From: Methylotenera_A sp031379885
GTDB taxonomy: Bacteria; Pseudomonadota; Gammaproteobacteria; Burkholderiales; Methylophilaceae
DNA length: 9,963 nt
NCBI GenBank assembly: GCA_031379885.1
Contig: JANNFN010000086.1
Coordinates: 1-9,963, forward strand
Reading direction: 5' to 3'
The translations under genes and the position numbers were made by a program. Below the pieces are notes generated by a model. The model searched no databases. It was not told the DNA's origin and was given only the letters and a program-made list of their open reading frames with translations. This document shows positions 1-5,786 of the stretch, one piece after another. Every line of letters begins with the position of its first letter. Position 1 is the stretch's first letter.

Positions 1-37
1 CGGCTCCCAGAGCAACGATTTTTACTGTTTTTTTCAT
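1..37 (-). CDS. 5' end of an unidentified gene (partial)
   Basis: Only the first 12 codons lie in the window; they read MKKTVKIVALGA and the gene runs off the left edge. The start is supported by an AGGAG ribosome binding site six bases upstream, which overlaps the TAG stop codon of the pirin gene. Only nine bases separate the two genes, so they probably form an operon with coupled translation. The two lysines and hydrophobic stretch fit either the first beta strand of a Rossmann-type enzyme or the start of a signal peptide. The family cannot be decided from 12 residues. Confidence 0.7.
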   Translation of the reverse strand, partial: MKKTVKIVALGA

Positions 38-46
38 ACAAATCTC

Positions 47-751
47 CTATTTAGTACTGACCAAATCAAACAACAGTATTTCCGCATTATCAATGGCTTT
101 TATTTGAATTGTCTGTGCGGCATCAAACATAGCCGCATCCCCTGCATTCAGCTGCTTCTGGTCAATTTCTACACTGCCACTCGCCACTTGCAAATATGCG
201 CAACGACCCTCTTTAAGAGCATATTCCAACGATTTTCGTTCACTCAATTTTGATGCAAATAATGCCATATCTTGATGAACAATTAATGAACCTTCTGCAC
301 CTTTTTCTGAAGCCAACAAACACCATTTATTTTGTTTTTGCGCATCTTCAAACAACTTATCTTCATAACTTGGCTTTAAGTTTTGCTGATTTGGCAATAT
401 CCAAATTTGTAGTAAATGCACGGATTCAGAATCAGAAGCGTTAAACTCGCTATGTGTAATGCCTGTTCCCGCTGTCATGCGCTGTACGTGACCTTGACGT
501 ATCACCTCAGTGTTGCCTAAGCTGTCTTTATGCGCCAGATTACCTTGTAGCACATAGGTAATAATTTCCATATCGGCATGCGAATGCATGCCAAACCCTT
601 GCGCCGGTGCAATGACATCTTCGTTAATCACGCGCAATACCGAAAAACCCATCCAATTCGGATCATAATATTTGTTAAAAGAAAACGAATGATAGCTATC
701 TAACCAACCATGGTTAGCATGCCCACGTTGCTGCGATGTTCTAATCTGCAT
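47..751 (-). CDS. Pirin-family bicupin protein (YhhW/quercetinase type)
   Basis: This encodes a pirin-family double-cupin protein of about 234 residues, the usual size for bacterial YhhW-like pirins. Some relatives oxidise quercetin with a bound metal, but the natural substrate is usually unknown. The N-terminal cupin carries the metal site. From Met751 the sequence GMHSHADME gives two histidines (residues 56 and 58) and a glutamate, and GITHSE gives the third histidine and the final glutamate (residues 100 and 102). These are the four ligand positions of pirins. The N-terminal GWLDSYHSFSF block is also typical. I chose the ATG at 751 because AAGAGA lies just upstream and the protein then starts MQIRTSQQRG, as relatives do. 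An in-frame ATG at 772 has no good ribosome binding site. The gene is cytoplasmic by sequence and is followed at nine bases by the partial gene at the left edge. Confidence 0.92.
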   Translation of the reverse strand: MQIRTSQQRGHANHGWLDSYHSFSFNKYYDPNWMGFSVLRVINEDVIAPAQGFGMHSHADMEIITYVLQGNLAHKDSLGNTEVIRQGHVQRMTAGTGITHSEFNASDSESVHLLQIWILPNQQNLKPSYEDKLFEDAQKQNKWCLLASEKGAEGSLIVHQDMALFASKLSERKSLEYALKEGRCAYLQVASGSVEIDQKQLNAGDAAMFDAAQTIQIKAIDNAEILLFDLVSTK

Positions 752-798
752 TAAATTTCTCTTTTCAACCATTATTTGTTAATTGCTTCAATATGCTA

Positions 799-826
799 AT
801 ATTAGGCCATAAATATTTAATTTCAA
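799..826 (-). promoter_or_regulatory. Candidate sigma70 promoter for the pirin gene
   Basis: On the minus strand, TTGAAA (826-821) and TAATAT (804-799) are separated by 16 bases and would start transcription near 792. The -35 matches consensus at five of six positions and the -10 at four. The -35 overlaps the ribosome binding site of the divergent PsiE-family gene, so the two transcripts may interfere. This is a pattern match only. Confidence 0.4.
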
Positions 827-835
827 GGTAGAGCT

Positions 836-1294
836 ATGACACAAGATCAACTTCCGCGTGAATTTGAGCCACTCAACAAAGTAGCTATTAAAGCTATGCT
901 GTGGCTAAATGGTTTCGCACACATTGTCATTGGCCTCGCACTGGCGACCTCTGTTGTCATGTTTACTTGGTTATTTTTTAACGATGTGCAGCAAGCAGCC
1001 TACGCGCATAATCTTGTGCATGGTTTTTTGCACGCGCTGGGCACGCTGATGTTGCTATGGTCGATTTCTGCACTTATTTCAGCCGAAATACGTTATCTCA
1101 TGGGCAGCAAACTACAAGTGGAAACGTTTATCGAAGTGGTGCTTGTGCTATTTTTGCGCAAACTCATTGTGATGCCAGTGCAAGATGCCAGCCCGACCTT
1201 TGAAGAAATTAGCATGTGGGTAGGTGGCGCATTTGTGTTGGGTTTGATTTACGTGTTAGTGCGCTGGTCAGAGAAAAATAGCGCTGAAAGATAA
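836..1294 (+). CDS. PsiE-family inner-membrane protein
   Basis: The 152-residue product is a small integral membrane protein resembling the phosphate-starvation-inducible E family (PF06146). Four hydrophobic segments are visible at about residues 20-47, 60-82, 95-112 and 127-144. The family-like features are the charged EIRYLMG loop after the second helix and the VETFIEVVLVLFLRKLIV block, where an arginine-lysine pair sits in a membrane helix. Length fits the family. The start is supported by AAGGTAGAG upstream of the ATG. The biochemical role of PsiE proteins is not established. E. coli psiE responds to phosphate starvation, but I see no clear Pho box here, so the same regulation should not be assumed. 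The tadA start follows eight bases after the stop, suggesting one transcript. Confidence 0.8.
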   Translation: MTQDQLPREFEPLNKVAIKAMLWLNGFAHIVIGLALATSVVMFTWLFFNDVQQAAYAHNLVHGFLHALGTLMLLWSISALISAEIRYLMGSKLQVETFIEVVLVLFLRKLIVMPVQDASPTFEEISMWVGGAFVLGLIYVLVRWSEKNSAER

Positions 1295-1302
1295 ACAGCC
1301 AA

Positions 1303-1758
1303 TTGTCTGATGTAGACTATATGCGAATGGCGCTTGATTTAGCGCACCAAGCTGCAGCAAATGACGAAGTGCCTGTCGGTGCGGTTGTCGTCAAAGATGG
1401 TGTAGTGATTGGTCGTGGTAGCAATGCGCCAATTTCGATGAATGACCCAACAGCTCACGCAGAGATTAATGCGATGCGCGGAGCGGCTGCATTTCTAGGC
1501 AATTACCGTCTGGTTGATTGCACACTTTACGTGACGCTTGAACCTTGTGCCATGTGTAGTGGTGCTATACAACATGCGCGCATTGCGCGTCTTGTTTATG
1601 GCGCCAGCGACCCTAAAACAGGCGCGTGTGGCAGTGTAATCAACTTAATGAGTGAACCAAAACTGAATCACCACACAAAAGTGATTCGCGGTATTTTGGC
1701 AGAAGAATGTGGCGCTTTACTATCCACATTTTTTAAACAGCGCAGGCTAAAAGCCTAA
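1303..1758 (+). CDS. tadA: tRNA-specific adenosine deaminase TadA
   Basis: TadA converts adenosine 34 to inosine in the anticodon of tRNA-Arg(ACG), allowing one tRNA to read several arginine codons; it is normally essential. The 151-residue protein has all the zinc-dependent cytidine/deoxycytidylate deaminase signatures. The HAE motif gives zinc ligand His52 and proton-shuttle Glu54, and PCAMC gives zinc ligands Cys82 and Cys85. NYRLVDCTLYVTLEPC and GASDPKTGACGS are close to the E. coli enzyme. The start is a TTG at 1303, giving MSDVDY, which parallels E. coli MSEVEF. An in-frame TGA at 1285 leaves no earlier ATG, and the next ATG (1321) would trim six residues. No strong ribosome binding site precedes it, so it may rely on coupling with the PsiE-family gene eight bases upstream. 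It converges on the YdcH gene with only 15 bases between. Confidence 0.95.
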   Translation: MSDVDYMRMALDLAHQAAANDEVPVGAVVVKDGVVIGRGSNAPISMNDPTAHAEINAMRGAAAFLGNYRLVDCTLYVTLEPCAMCSGAIQHARIARLVYGASDPKTGACGSVINLMSEPKLNHHTKVIRGILAEECGALLSTFFKQRRLKA

Positions 1759-1773
1759 AAAGTACCCTGCCTA

Positions 1774-2010
1774 TTATGCGGCAAGAATACTGTAAAGCTT
1801 GTCCTTTAAATGCAACCTTTGTTTTTTTAGCGCTTCAAATACTTCATCGGCCACAGGAATGATTTCGGCTTCAAGGCGCATTACTTCAGTGTTCACCTGA
1901 TGATATTCATCGAATAACTTAGAGAAATAATTATCTTCTAGTTTAAGTTGATGAATTTTTTCACGAAACTCTGGTAACTCATGTACTAAATCGTGATGTA
2001 TTGCTGACAT
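1774..2010 (-). CDS. YdcH/DUF465 small coiled-coil protein
   Basis: The product is a 78-residue protein of the YdcH family (DUF465, PF04325). It is mostly helical and charged. The family pattern is visible in HHDLVHELPEFREKIHQLK, followed by DNYFSKLFDEYHQVN and a C-terminal KKQRLHLKDKLYSIL segment, consistent with a short antiparallel coiled coil. The family has no established molecular function. The ATG at 2010 has GGAGA five bases upstream, whereas an upstream in-frame TTG at 2022 lies before that site and is rejected. The notable feature is the upstream region: an FNR-type box and a well-placed -10 suggest induction when oxygen is low. The gene is monocistronic, running towards tadA. Confidence 0.88.
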   Translation of the reverse strand: MSAIHHDLVHELPEFREKIHQLKLEDNYFSKLFDEYHQVNTEVMRLEAEIIPVADEVFEALKKQRLHLKDKLYSILAA

Positions 2011-2066
2011 ATGTTTCTCCAAAAAATTGATGGTTTGTAATTATTAAAACCCGATCTCTTAGCCAC

Positions 2067-2108
2067 ATGATATTTGCTAGGCAATATTATTACTTTGATT
2101 AAAATCAA
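2067..2108 (-). promoter_or_regulatory. FNR/ANR-type box and class II promoter for the YdcH gene
   Basis: TTGAT(TAAA)ATCAA at 2095-2108 is a perfect match to the FNR-family consensus TTGAT-N4-ATCAA. On the minus strand a -10-like TATCAT lies at 2072-2067. If transcription starts at 2060, the box is centred at exactly -41.5 and the -10 occupies -12 to -7, which is the geometry of class II FNR-activated promoters. There is no good -35 hexamer in the usual position, as expected for an activator-dependent promoter. The leader would be about 50 bases. The match is seen directly; regulation by FNR or ANR is inference. Confidence 0.7.
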
Positions 2109-2140
2109 TCATTGCGACTAAACTTGTAGATATTTGGCAT

Positions 2141-2172
2141 AACAAAAAACCCGCCGAGGCGGGTTTTTTGTT
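2141..2172 (-). terminator. Strong rho-independent terminator downstream of the YccA-like gene
   Basis: Perfect 15-base inverted arms (2141-2155 and 2158-2172) form a GC-rich stem with a CGAG-type loop, flanked by A and T runs. It sits 12 bases beyond the stop codon of the minus-strand YccA-like gene and is followed by Ts on that strand. Its symmetry means it could also stop plus-strand transcription, insulating the FNR-type promoter just beyond it. Confidence 0.92.
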
Positions 2173-2184
2173 AAAAACTTAAGT

Positions 2185-2871
2185 TTAATCACGACCGCTA
2201 AACGACATCAATATATTCAACAAACTTGTGAAAATATTATAGATGCTGATAAACAACGATAAGGTTGCCATCACATAATTGGTTTCGCCACCACGTACAA
2301 TTTGATTCACTTCGTACATAATAAAAGCTGATGAAATCATTACAAAGATGGATGAAATGGCAATAGAGAATGCTGGTAAATGCAAGAACATATTAGCGAT
2401 GATGGCAATAAACACGACCATCACACCAATGGATAAAAACTTACCCATATAGCTAAAATCTTTTTTCGTGGTAGTGCCAATCGCTGCCATGGTTAAAAAG
2501 ATAAGCCCTGTACTACCTGCCGCTAAACCGACCAATTGACCGCCGTTTTGCAAATGCGCCGCATGTTGCAAAAGTGGTCCCATCATTAAACCGAGTAAAA
2601 ACGTATACGCAAACAATAGCACAATGCCCATGCTATTGTTACGGTTAGCGGTAATGGCCATTTGCATACCTATTGTTACTAACATAAATGCACCAAACGC
2701 CATAAATGGATGCATCGCAATAATACTAAAATTAATGCTCATACCAATTAGCGCACCAATCACGGTTGGGATCATGGTCAGGCCAAGCATCATGTAAGTG
2801 TTGCGCAACACTTTGTTTTGCGTTGGCGCTAAGCTACCTTCGCGACCTAATACTTGAATATCATCTAACAT
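2185..2871 (-). CDS. Bax inhibitor-1/YccA family membrane protein
   Basis: The 228-residue product belongs to the Bax inhibitor-1 (BI-1/YccA, TMBIM) family of seven-helix inner-membrane proteins. In E. coli, YccA modulates the FtsH protease, and other bacterial members are pH-gated calcium-leak channels; which applies here is unknown. Hydrophobic segments fill almost the whole protein after a soluble N-terminus of about 20 residues (MLDDIQVLGREG). The family-typical C-terminus is present: a helix, then YEVNQIVRGGETNYVMATLS, then SIYNIFTSLLNIL and a short polar tail. The ATG at 2871 has AAGGAA seven bases upstream and gives a length close to E. coli YccA (219). A GTG at 2907 would add 12 residues but has no better support. 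A promoter and a terminator bracket the gene, so it is probably monocistronic. Confidence 0.92.
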   Translation of the reverse strand: MLDDIQVLGREGSLAPTQNKVLRNTYMMLGLTMIPTVIGALIGMSINFSIIAMHPFMAFGAFMLVTIGMQMAITANRNNSMGIVLLFAYTFLLGLMMGPLLQHAAHLQNGGQLVGLAAGSTGLIFLTMAAIGTTTKKDFSYMGKFLSIGVMVVFIAIIANMFLHLPAFSIAISSIFVMISSAFIMYEVNQIVRGGETNYVMATLSLFISIYNIFTSLLNILMSFSGRD

Positions 2872-2890
2872 TGCTATTTCCTTATAAAAT

Positions 2891-2904
2891 TTGCCAAAAG
2901 GCAA
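2891..2904. repeat. Perfect palindrome in the YccA-gene leader
   Basis: TTGCCAAAAGGCAA is a five-base-pair stem with a four-base loop, placed at or just after the predicted transcription start of the minus-strand YccA-like gene and ahead of its ribosome binding site. It could be an operator or a leader hairpin that protects the RNA. No function can be assigned. Confidence 0.45.
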
Positions 2905-2911
2905 CACTACT

Positions 2912-2940
2912 AAGATAGCGATTAATTACAAAAGTTTCAA
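2912..2940 (-). promoter_or_regulatory. Sigma70-like promoter for the YccA-like gene
   Basis: On the minus strand TTGAAA (2940-2935) and TATCTT (2917-2912) are separated by exactly 17 bases. The -35 matches consensus at five of six positions and the -10 at four. Transcription would start near 2905, giving a leader of about 34 bases that includes the palindrome at 2891-2904. Confidence 0.5.
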
Positions 2941-3053
2941 TAGCTAATTTGTGAAGATTTGATTAATATTTGTATGAAATACCTCAATAGCCATAAATCG
3001 ATTGACTTGAATCTACTTTAAAAACTCTACTATGAAAAAACTTGGGAATGTAA

Positions 3054-3485
3054 ATGAATAAATTTATACAACTAGCTTATATTAGCCGCTCTACTGAGCC
3101 ACATGAAACTACCAGTCATATACCACCTAATGTAGCTAGAATTCTTTTAAAATCCCGTACTAATAACGCAAAAAATAATATAGTAGGCGTTTTATACTTT
3201 AGCAATAACTGCTTTTTTCAATGCATTGAGGGTGAGCAGTCGGCCATTGAAGCACTTTACGAAAAACTGCTGCAAGACCCTCGCCACAAAGATCTTAAAG
3301 TTATCATCAAACAATCAATAGATTCCATCTCGTTTTCTAAATGGACCATGAAGTATGTACCCTTAGAACCAAAAATGATGGAGTTACTAAAATTAAATGG
3401 TTACCAAAAATTCGATCCCTACAGTTTTAGTGATCAAATGAATAGAGACATTATTGCGCTTTTGCTGTCATCCAGCGGTGAATAG
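3054..3485 (+). CDS. Short BLUF-domain blue-light sensor, copy 1
   Basis: The product is a 143-residue stand-alone BLUF protein (PF04940), similar in size to PixD/Slr1694. BLUF domains bind FAD and respond to blue light by rearranging hydrogen bonds around the flavin. The photoactive residues sit at the canonical spacing: Tyr9 in LAYISR, Asn38, Gln56 in FFQCIEG, and Trp97 and Met99 in SFSKWTMKY. They correspond to Tyr21, Asn45, Gln63, Trp104 and Met106 of AppA. After the domain (about residues 1-102) there is only a helical cap and no EAL, GGDEF or other output domain, so signalling must be through a partner protein. The ATG has GGGAA upstream. A weak TTGACT at 3002 could be a -35. The last codons (SSSGE) and the stop codon lie inside recJ-derived sequence, so the C-terminus is probably newer than the rest. 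Confidence 0.93.
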   Translation: MNKFIQLAYISRSTEPHETTSHIPPNVARILLKSRTNNAKNNIVGVLYFSNNCFFQCIEGEQSAIEALYEKLLQDPRHKDLKVIIKQSIDSISFSKWTMKYVPLEPKMMELLKLNGYQKFDPYSFSDQMNRDIIALLLSSSGE

Positions 3486-3537
3486 CTTTAATGTTTTCTA
3501 GTAGGTTTTCAATACAATTAAAATAAATAGTTTCAAG
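3469..3537 (-). pseudogene. Fossil fragment of the recJ 3' end
   Basis: Read on the minus strand, this stretch encodes a peptide resembling the recJ C-terminal region. Remnant LETIYFNCIENLLENIKAI aligns with FDAIYFNCIEKLAENIDAV of the intact recJ: 12 of 19 residues are identical and several others are conservative (Asp/Glu, Val/Ile). By hand about 51 of 70 bases match the interval 4160-4229, including a 20-base exact run at 3506-3525, with one single-base indel near 3478. The fragment has no start and is too short to function. Its left end overlaps the last codons of BLUF copy 1. It is best read as debris of a tandem duplication and not a gene. Confidence 0.72.
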
Positions 3538-3663
3538 TAACAAATTGTGAATTTTTTTATATTTGCATTAACGAAAATGTATATTAATTGGCAATATAAG
3601 CGTAAATTATGCTTTTGCCGTACGATATTACTTTTAGAGCAATGTTTGTTTAGGAAATTGCCA

Positions 3664-4104
3664 ATGCAAAACTTTATCCGCCTAGCCTATATCAGCCGCG
3701 CCACAGTGGCCACTAAAGATATCGACCACATCCAAGAAGTTGCAGATCAGATTCTTGCCAAAGCGCAACTGTTTAATGAAAAAAATGGCATCACTGGTAT
3801 TTTATGTTTTGGTAACGATTGTTATTTTCAATGTCTAGAGGGTGCTAAACATGAGGTCGAGACTCTTTACTCAAAAATCTCACACGACAGACGTCACACA
3901 GACGTGAAAATTGTTATCAAAGAGCCTATCACCACACTTTCATTTGCTAAATGGCAGATGAAATATGTACCAAATGTGGAGTGGATGATTCCACTAATCA
4001 GGTTACATGGCCATAAAAACTTCAGCCCCTATGATTTTGCTGAGAATTTATTCAAAGATTTACTAGATTTTTTAAGTCAAAGACTTGCAGAAGGTAAGTG
4101 CTAA
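3664..4104 (+). CDS. Short BLUF-domain blue-light sensor, copy 2
   Basis: This 146-residue stand-alone BLUF protein is a paralogue of the gene 178 bases upstream. All key FAD-pocket residues are present at identical numbering: Tyr9, Asn38 (in LFNEKNGITG), Gln56 (YFQCLEG), Trp97 and Met99 (SFAKWQMKY). Sequence after residue 105 forms a predicted helical cap ending LSQRLAEGKC; no output domain is attached. I start it at the ATG at 3664, which has TAGGAAA eight bases upstream and gives MQNFIRLAYISR, parallel to copy 1. An in-frame GTG at 3547 would add 39 unrelated residues and is rejected. The stop codon overlaps that of the convergent recJ by four bases and I see no terminator between them, so antisense transcription into recJ is possible. 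Partner and output are unknown. Confidence 0.94.
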   Translation: MQNFIRLAYISRATVATKDIDHIQEVADQILAKAQLFNEKNGITGILCFGNDCYFQCLEGAKHEVETLYSKISHDRRHTDVKIVIKEPITTLSFAKWQMKYVPNVEWMIPLIRLHGHKNFSPYDFAENLFKDLLDFLSQRLAEGKC

Positions 4105-5786
4105 CTAGACACGTACTTAATTTGCAATTGTAGCGTCTGCAAACCCTTATATTCATTAGCATCTAGCGCATAAACTGCGTCAATATTTTCGGCTAATTTT
4201 TCAATACAATTAAAATAGATGGCATCAAAGCGTTTTTGGTCTTTTTCTAGCAATAATTTCAAATGTTTTTCGCCGACAGTGCGCTGATTAATGACTTTAA
4301 ATGTATCATTAAAAAGCGGTTGTGGAAAGCCTTGACCCCATACGCTGGAAGCCAATACCAGAGCGGATTCCAGGCTTATATTATTTGCATCTAAATTACC
4401 GTCTGTTTCGATAATAGCTTGTAAATCGGCCTCTGTTAATAGCGTGCGCACGACGGTTTCAAATGCTTGCTGGAACGTCACAAAATCACGTTCTAAAATG
4501 CTTAAACCTGCGGCCATGGCATGGCCGCCGAACTTGATAATGAGCTTAGGATGTTGCTTAGTTATTAAATCAAGCGCATCGCGCAAGTGCAAACTAGCAA
4601 TGGAGCGGCCTGAGCCTTTCACAATTCCATCGCCTGCGTCAGCAAAAACGATTGTCGGGCGATGATATTTTTCTTTTAAGCGCGAAGCTAAAATGCCAAT
4701 CACGCCTTGATGATATTCGGCGCTGTAAATACTTAAGCTAAAACTATCAGTGACGGTGATATTTTCTAAGGTGCTCAATGCGGCATCTTGCATATCTGCC
4801 TCAATATTGCGGCGCTCCATGTTAAGTTCGTGCAGCGTTTGTGCCTTTTTGGTCGCGTCAGCTTCATTTTCGGCTAACAAGCACTCAATACCGAGACGCA
4901 TATCATCTAGCCTGCCAGCCGCATTCAGACGAGGCCCAACAGCAAAACCAAAATCTTGCGCGGTAACTTTTTCGGGTGATTTTCCTGCAATTTTTAACAG
5001 CGCATTGATACCCGCACAGCCCGCCCCCGCACGGATACGACGTAAGCCTTGCTCGACAAGAATTCTGTTGTTGGCATCTAACTTCACCAAATCGGCTACT
5101 GTACCAAGCGCGACCAAATCGAGTAATTCAGTCAAATTCGGTTCTGGTTTAGTTTCATATAGGCCGCGATTTCTCAGCTCCGCTCGTAGTGCCAATAACA
5201 CGTAAAACATCACACCAACACCGGCTAAATTTTTACTGGGGAAGTCACAACCGTGCTGATTCGGATTCACAATACACGCCGCATTGGGCGTGGTTTCTGC
5301 GGGCAAATGATGGTCGGTAATCAACACCTGTAAGTCTAATGAATTCGCAGCTGCTACGCCATCCACACTGGCAATACCGTTATCTACGGTAATTAAAATA
5401 TCAGGCTTTAAAGTTGCTGCAAGCGCAACAATTTCGGGCGTTAAGCCATATCCGTATTCAAAGCGGTTGGGCACTAAAAAATCCACCTGTGCTCCCATGC
5501 TACGCAAGCCTTTTACCGCCACAGCCGATGCCGTTGCGCCATCAGCATCGTAATCACCAATAACTAATAACTTTTTATTTGCGGCAATCGCATCGGCCAA
5601 TAATTTGGCCATTTCCGCGACATAAGTAAGCCGTTCTGGCGGAATAAGTCCACTCAAAGATGTTTCAAGTTCACTTTTAGAAACCACGCCACGCGCCGCA
5701 TATAACTTAGCAAGTAGCGGATTAATGCCCTGCTCGACCAAGCGCGCTTCGATGGTCGCATCTATGATGCGCTGTTTAATTTGCAT
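4101..5786 (-). CDS. recJ: Single-stranded-DNA 5'-3' exonuclease RecJ
   Basis: RecJ degrades single-stranded DNA from the 5' end in RecF-pathway recombination, base-excision repair and mismatch repair. The 561-residue length is close to E. coli RecJ (577). All DHH-superfamily motifs are present in order: DYDADG at 78-83, DNG at 135-137, DHH at 158-160, and GTVAD at 228-232, which together bind two manganese ions. GPRLNAAGR follows near 284-292. The DHHA1 part carries EYHQGVIGILASRL (357-370) and GGHAMAAG (420-427), and an OB-like C-terminal domain follows to the end. The ATG at 5786 lies inside the upstream gene (11-base overlap), indicating translational coupling. No independent ribosome binding site is obvious. 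The stop overlaps the convergent BLUF gene stop by four bases, so recJ has no separate 3' untranslated space. Confidence 0.97.
   Translation of the reverse strand: MQIKQRIIDATIEARLVEQGINPLLAKLYAARGVVSKSELETSLSGLIPPERLTYVAEMAKLLADAIAANKKLLVIGDYDADGATASAVAVKGLRSMGAQVDFLVPNRFEYGYGLTPEIVALAATLKPDILITVDNGIASVDGVAAANSLDLQVLITDHHLPAETTPNAACIVNPNQHGCDFPSKNLAGVGVMFYVLLALRAELRNRGLYETKPEPNLTELLDLVALGTVADLVKLDANNRILVEQGLRRIRAGAGCAGINALLKIAGKSPEKVTAQDFGFAVGPRLNAAGRLDDMRLGIECLLAENEADATKKAQTLHELNMERRNIEADMQDAALSTLENITVTDSFSLSIYSAEYHQGVIGILASRLKEKYHRPTIVFADAGDGIVKGSGRSIASLHLRDALDLITKQHPKLIIKFGGHAMAAGLSILERDFVTFQQAFETVVRTLLTEADLQAIIETDGNLDANNISLESALVLASSVWGQGFPQPLFNDTFKVINQRTVGEKHLKLLLEKDQKRFDAIYFNCIEKLAENIDAVYALDANEYKGLQTLQLQIKYVSS

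Larger units (their letters stand above)
2946..4229. repeat. Diverged tandem duplication: BLUF gene plus recJ 3' end
   Basis: Two diverged copies of one unit appear to lie head to tail. Copy 1 runs from about 2946 to 3537 and copy 2 from about 3542 to 4229. Each has an upstream segment (2946-2975 resembles 3542-3568: similar ATTGTGAA and ATATTTG-AT blocks), a BLUF gene, and sequence matching the 3' coding end of recJ. The strongest match is an exact 20-base identity between 3506-3525 and 4198-4217. The two proteins share about 50 of their first 103 residues without gaps by hand count. In copy 1 about 70 bases between the BLUF end and the recJ match appear to be missing. Exact boundaries are uncertain. 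Confidence 0.7.

Noticed and set aside
2022..2022. TTG start adding four residues to the YdcH protein
   Set aside because: It lies upstream of the GGAGA that serves the ATG at 2010, and relatives begin with the shorter form.
2959..2972. Second FNR-like site TTGATTAATATTTG near the BLUF copy 1 promoter
   Set aside because: The first half matches but the second half (ATTTG instead of ATCAA) does not.
3538..3558. Extension of the recJ fossil beyond 3537 (an LLLE peptide on the minus strand)
   Set aside because: It resembles recJ LLLE only if a seven-residue deletion is allowed, and the same bases align better with the region upstream of BLUF copy 1. I treat this as the duplication junction instead.
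3547..3663. Longer start for BLUF copy 2
   Set aside because: The extra 39 residues are unlike any BLUF protein, fall in the AT-rich duplicated upstream region, and bypass a good ribosome binding site in front of the ATG at 3664.
4444..5205. Plus-strand open frames opposite recJ
   Set aside because: They are antisense to a complete recJ with all its motifs, show no family features, and have low-complexity compositions typical of shadow frames.
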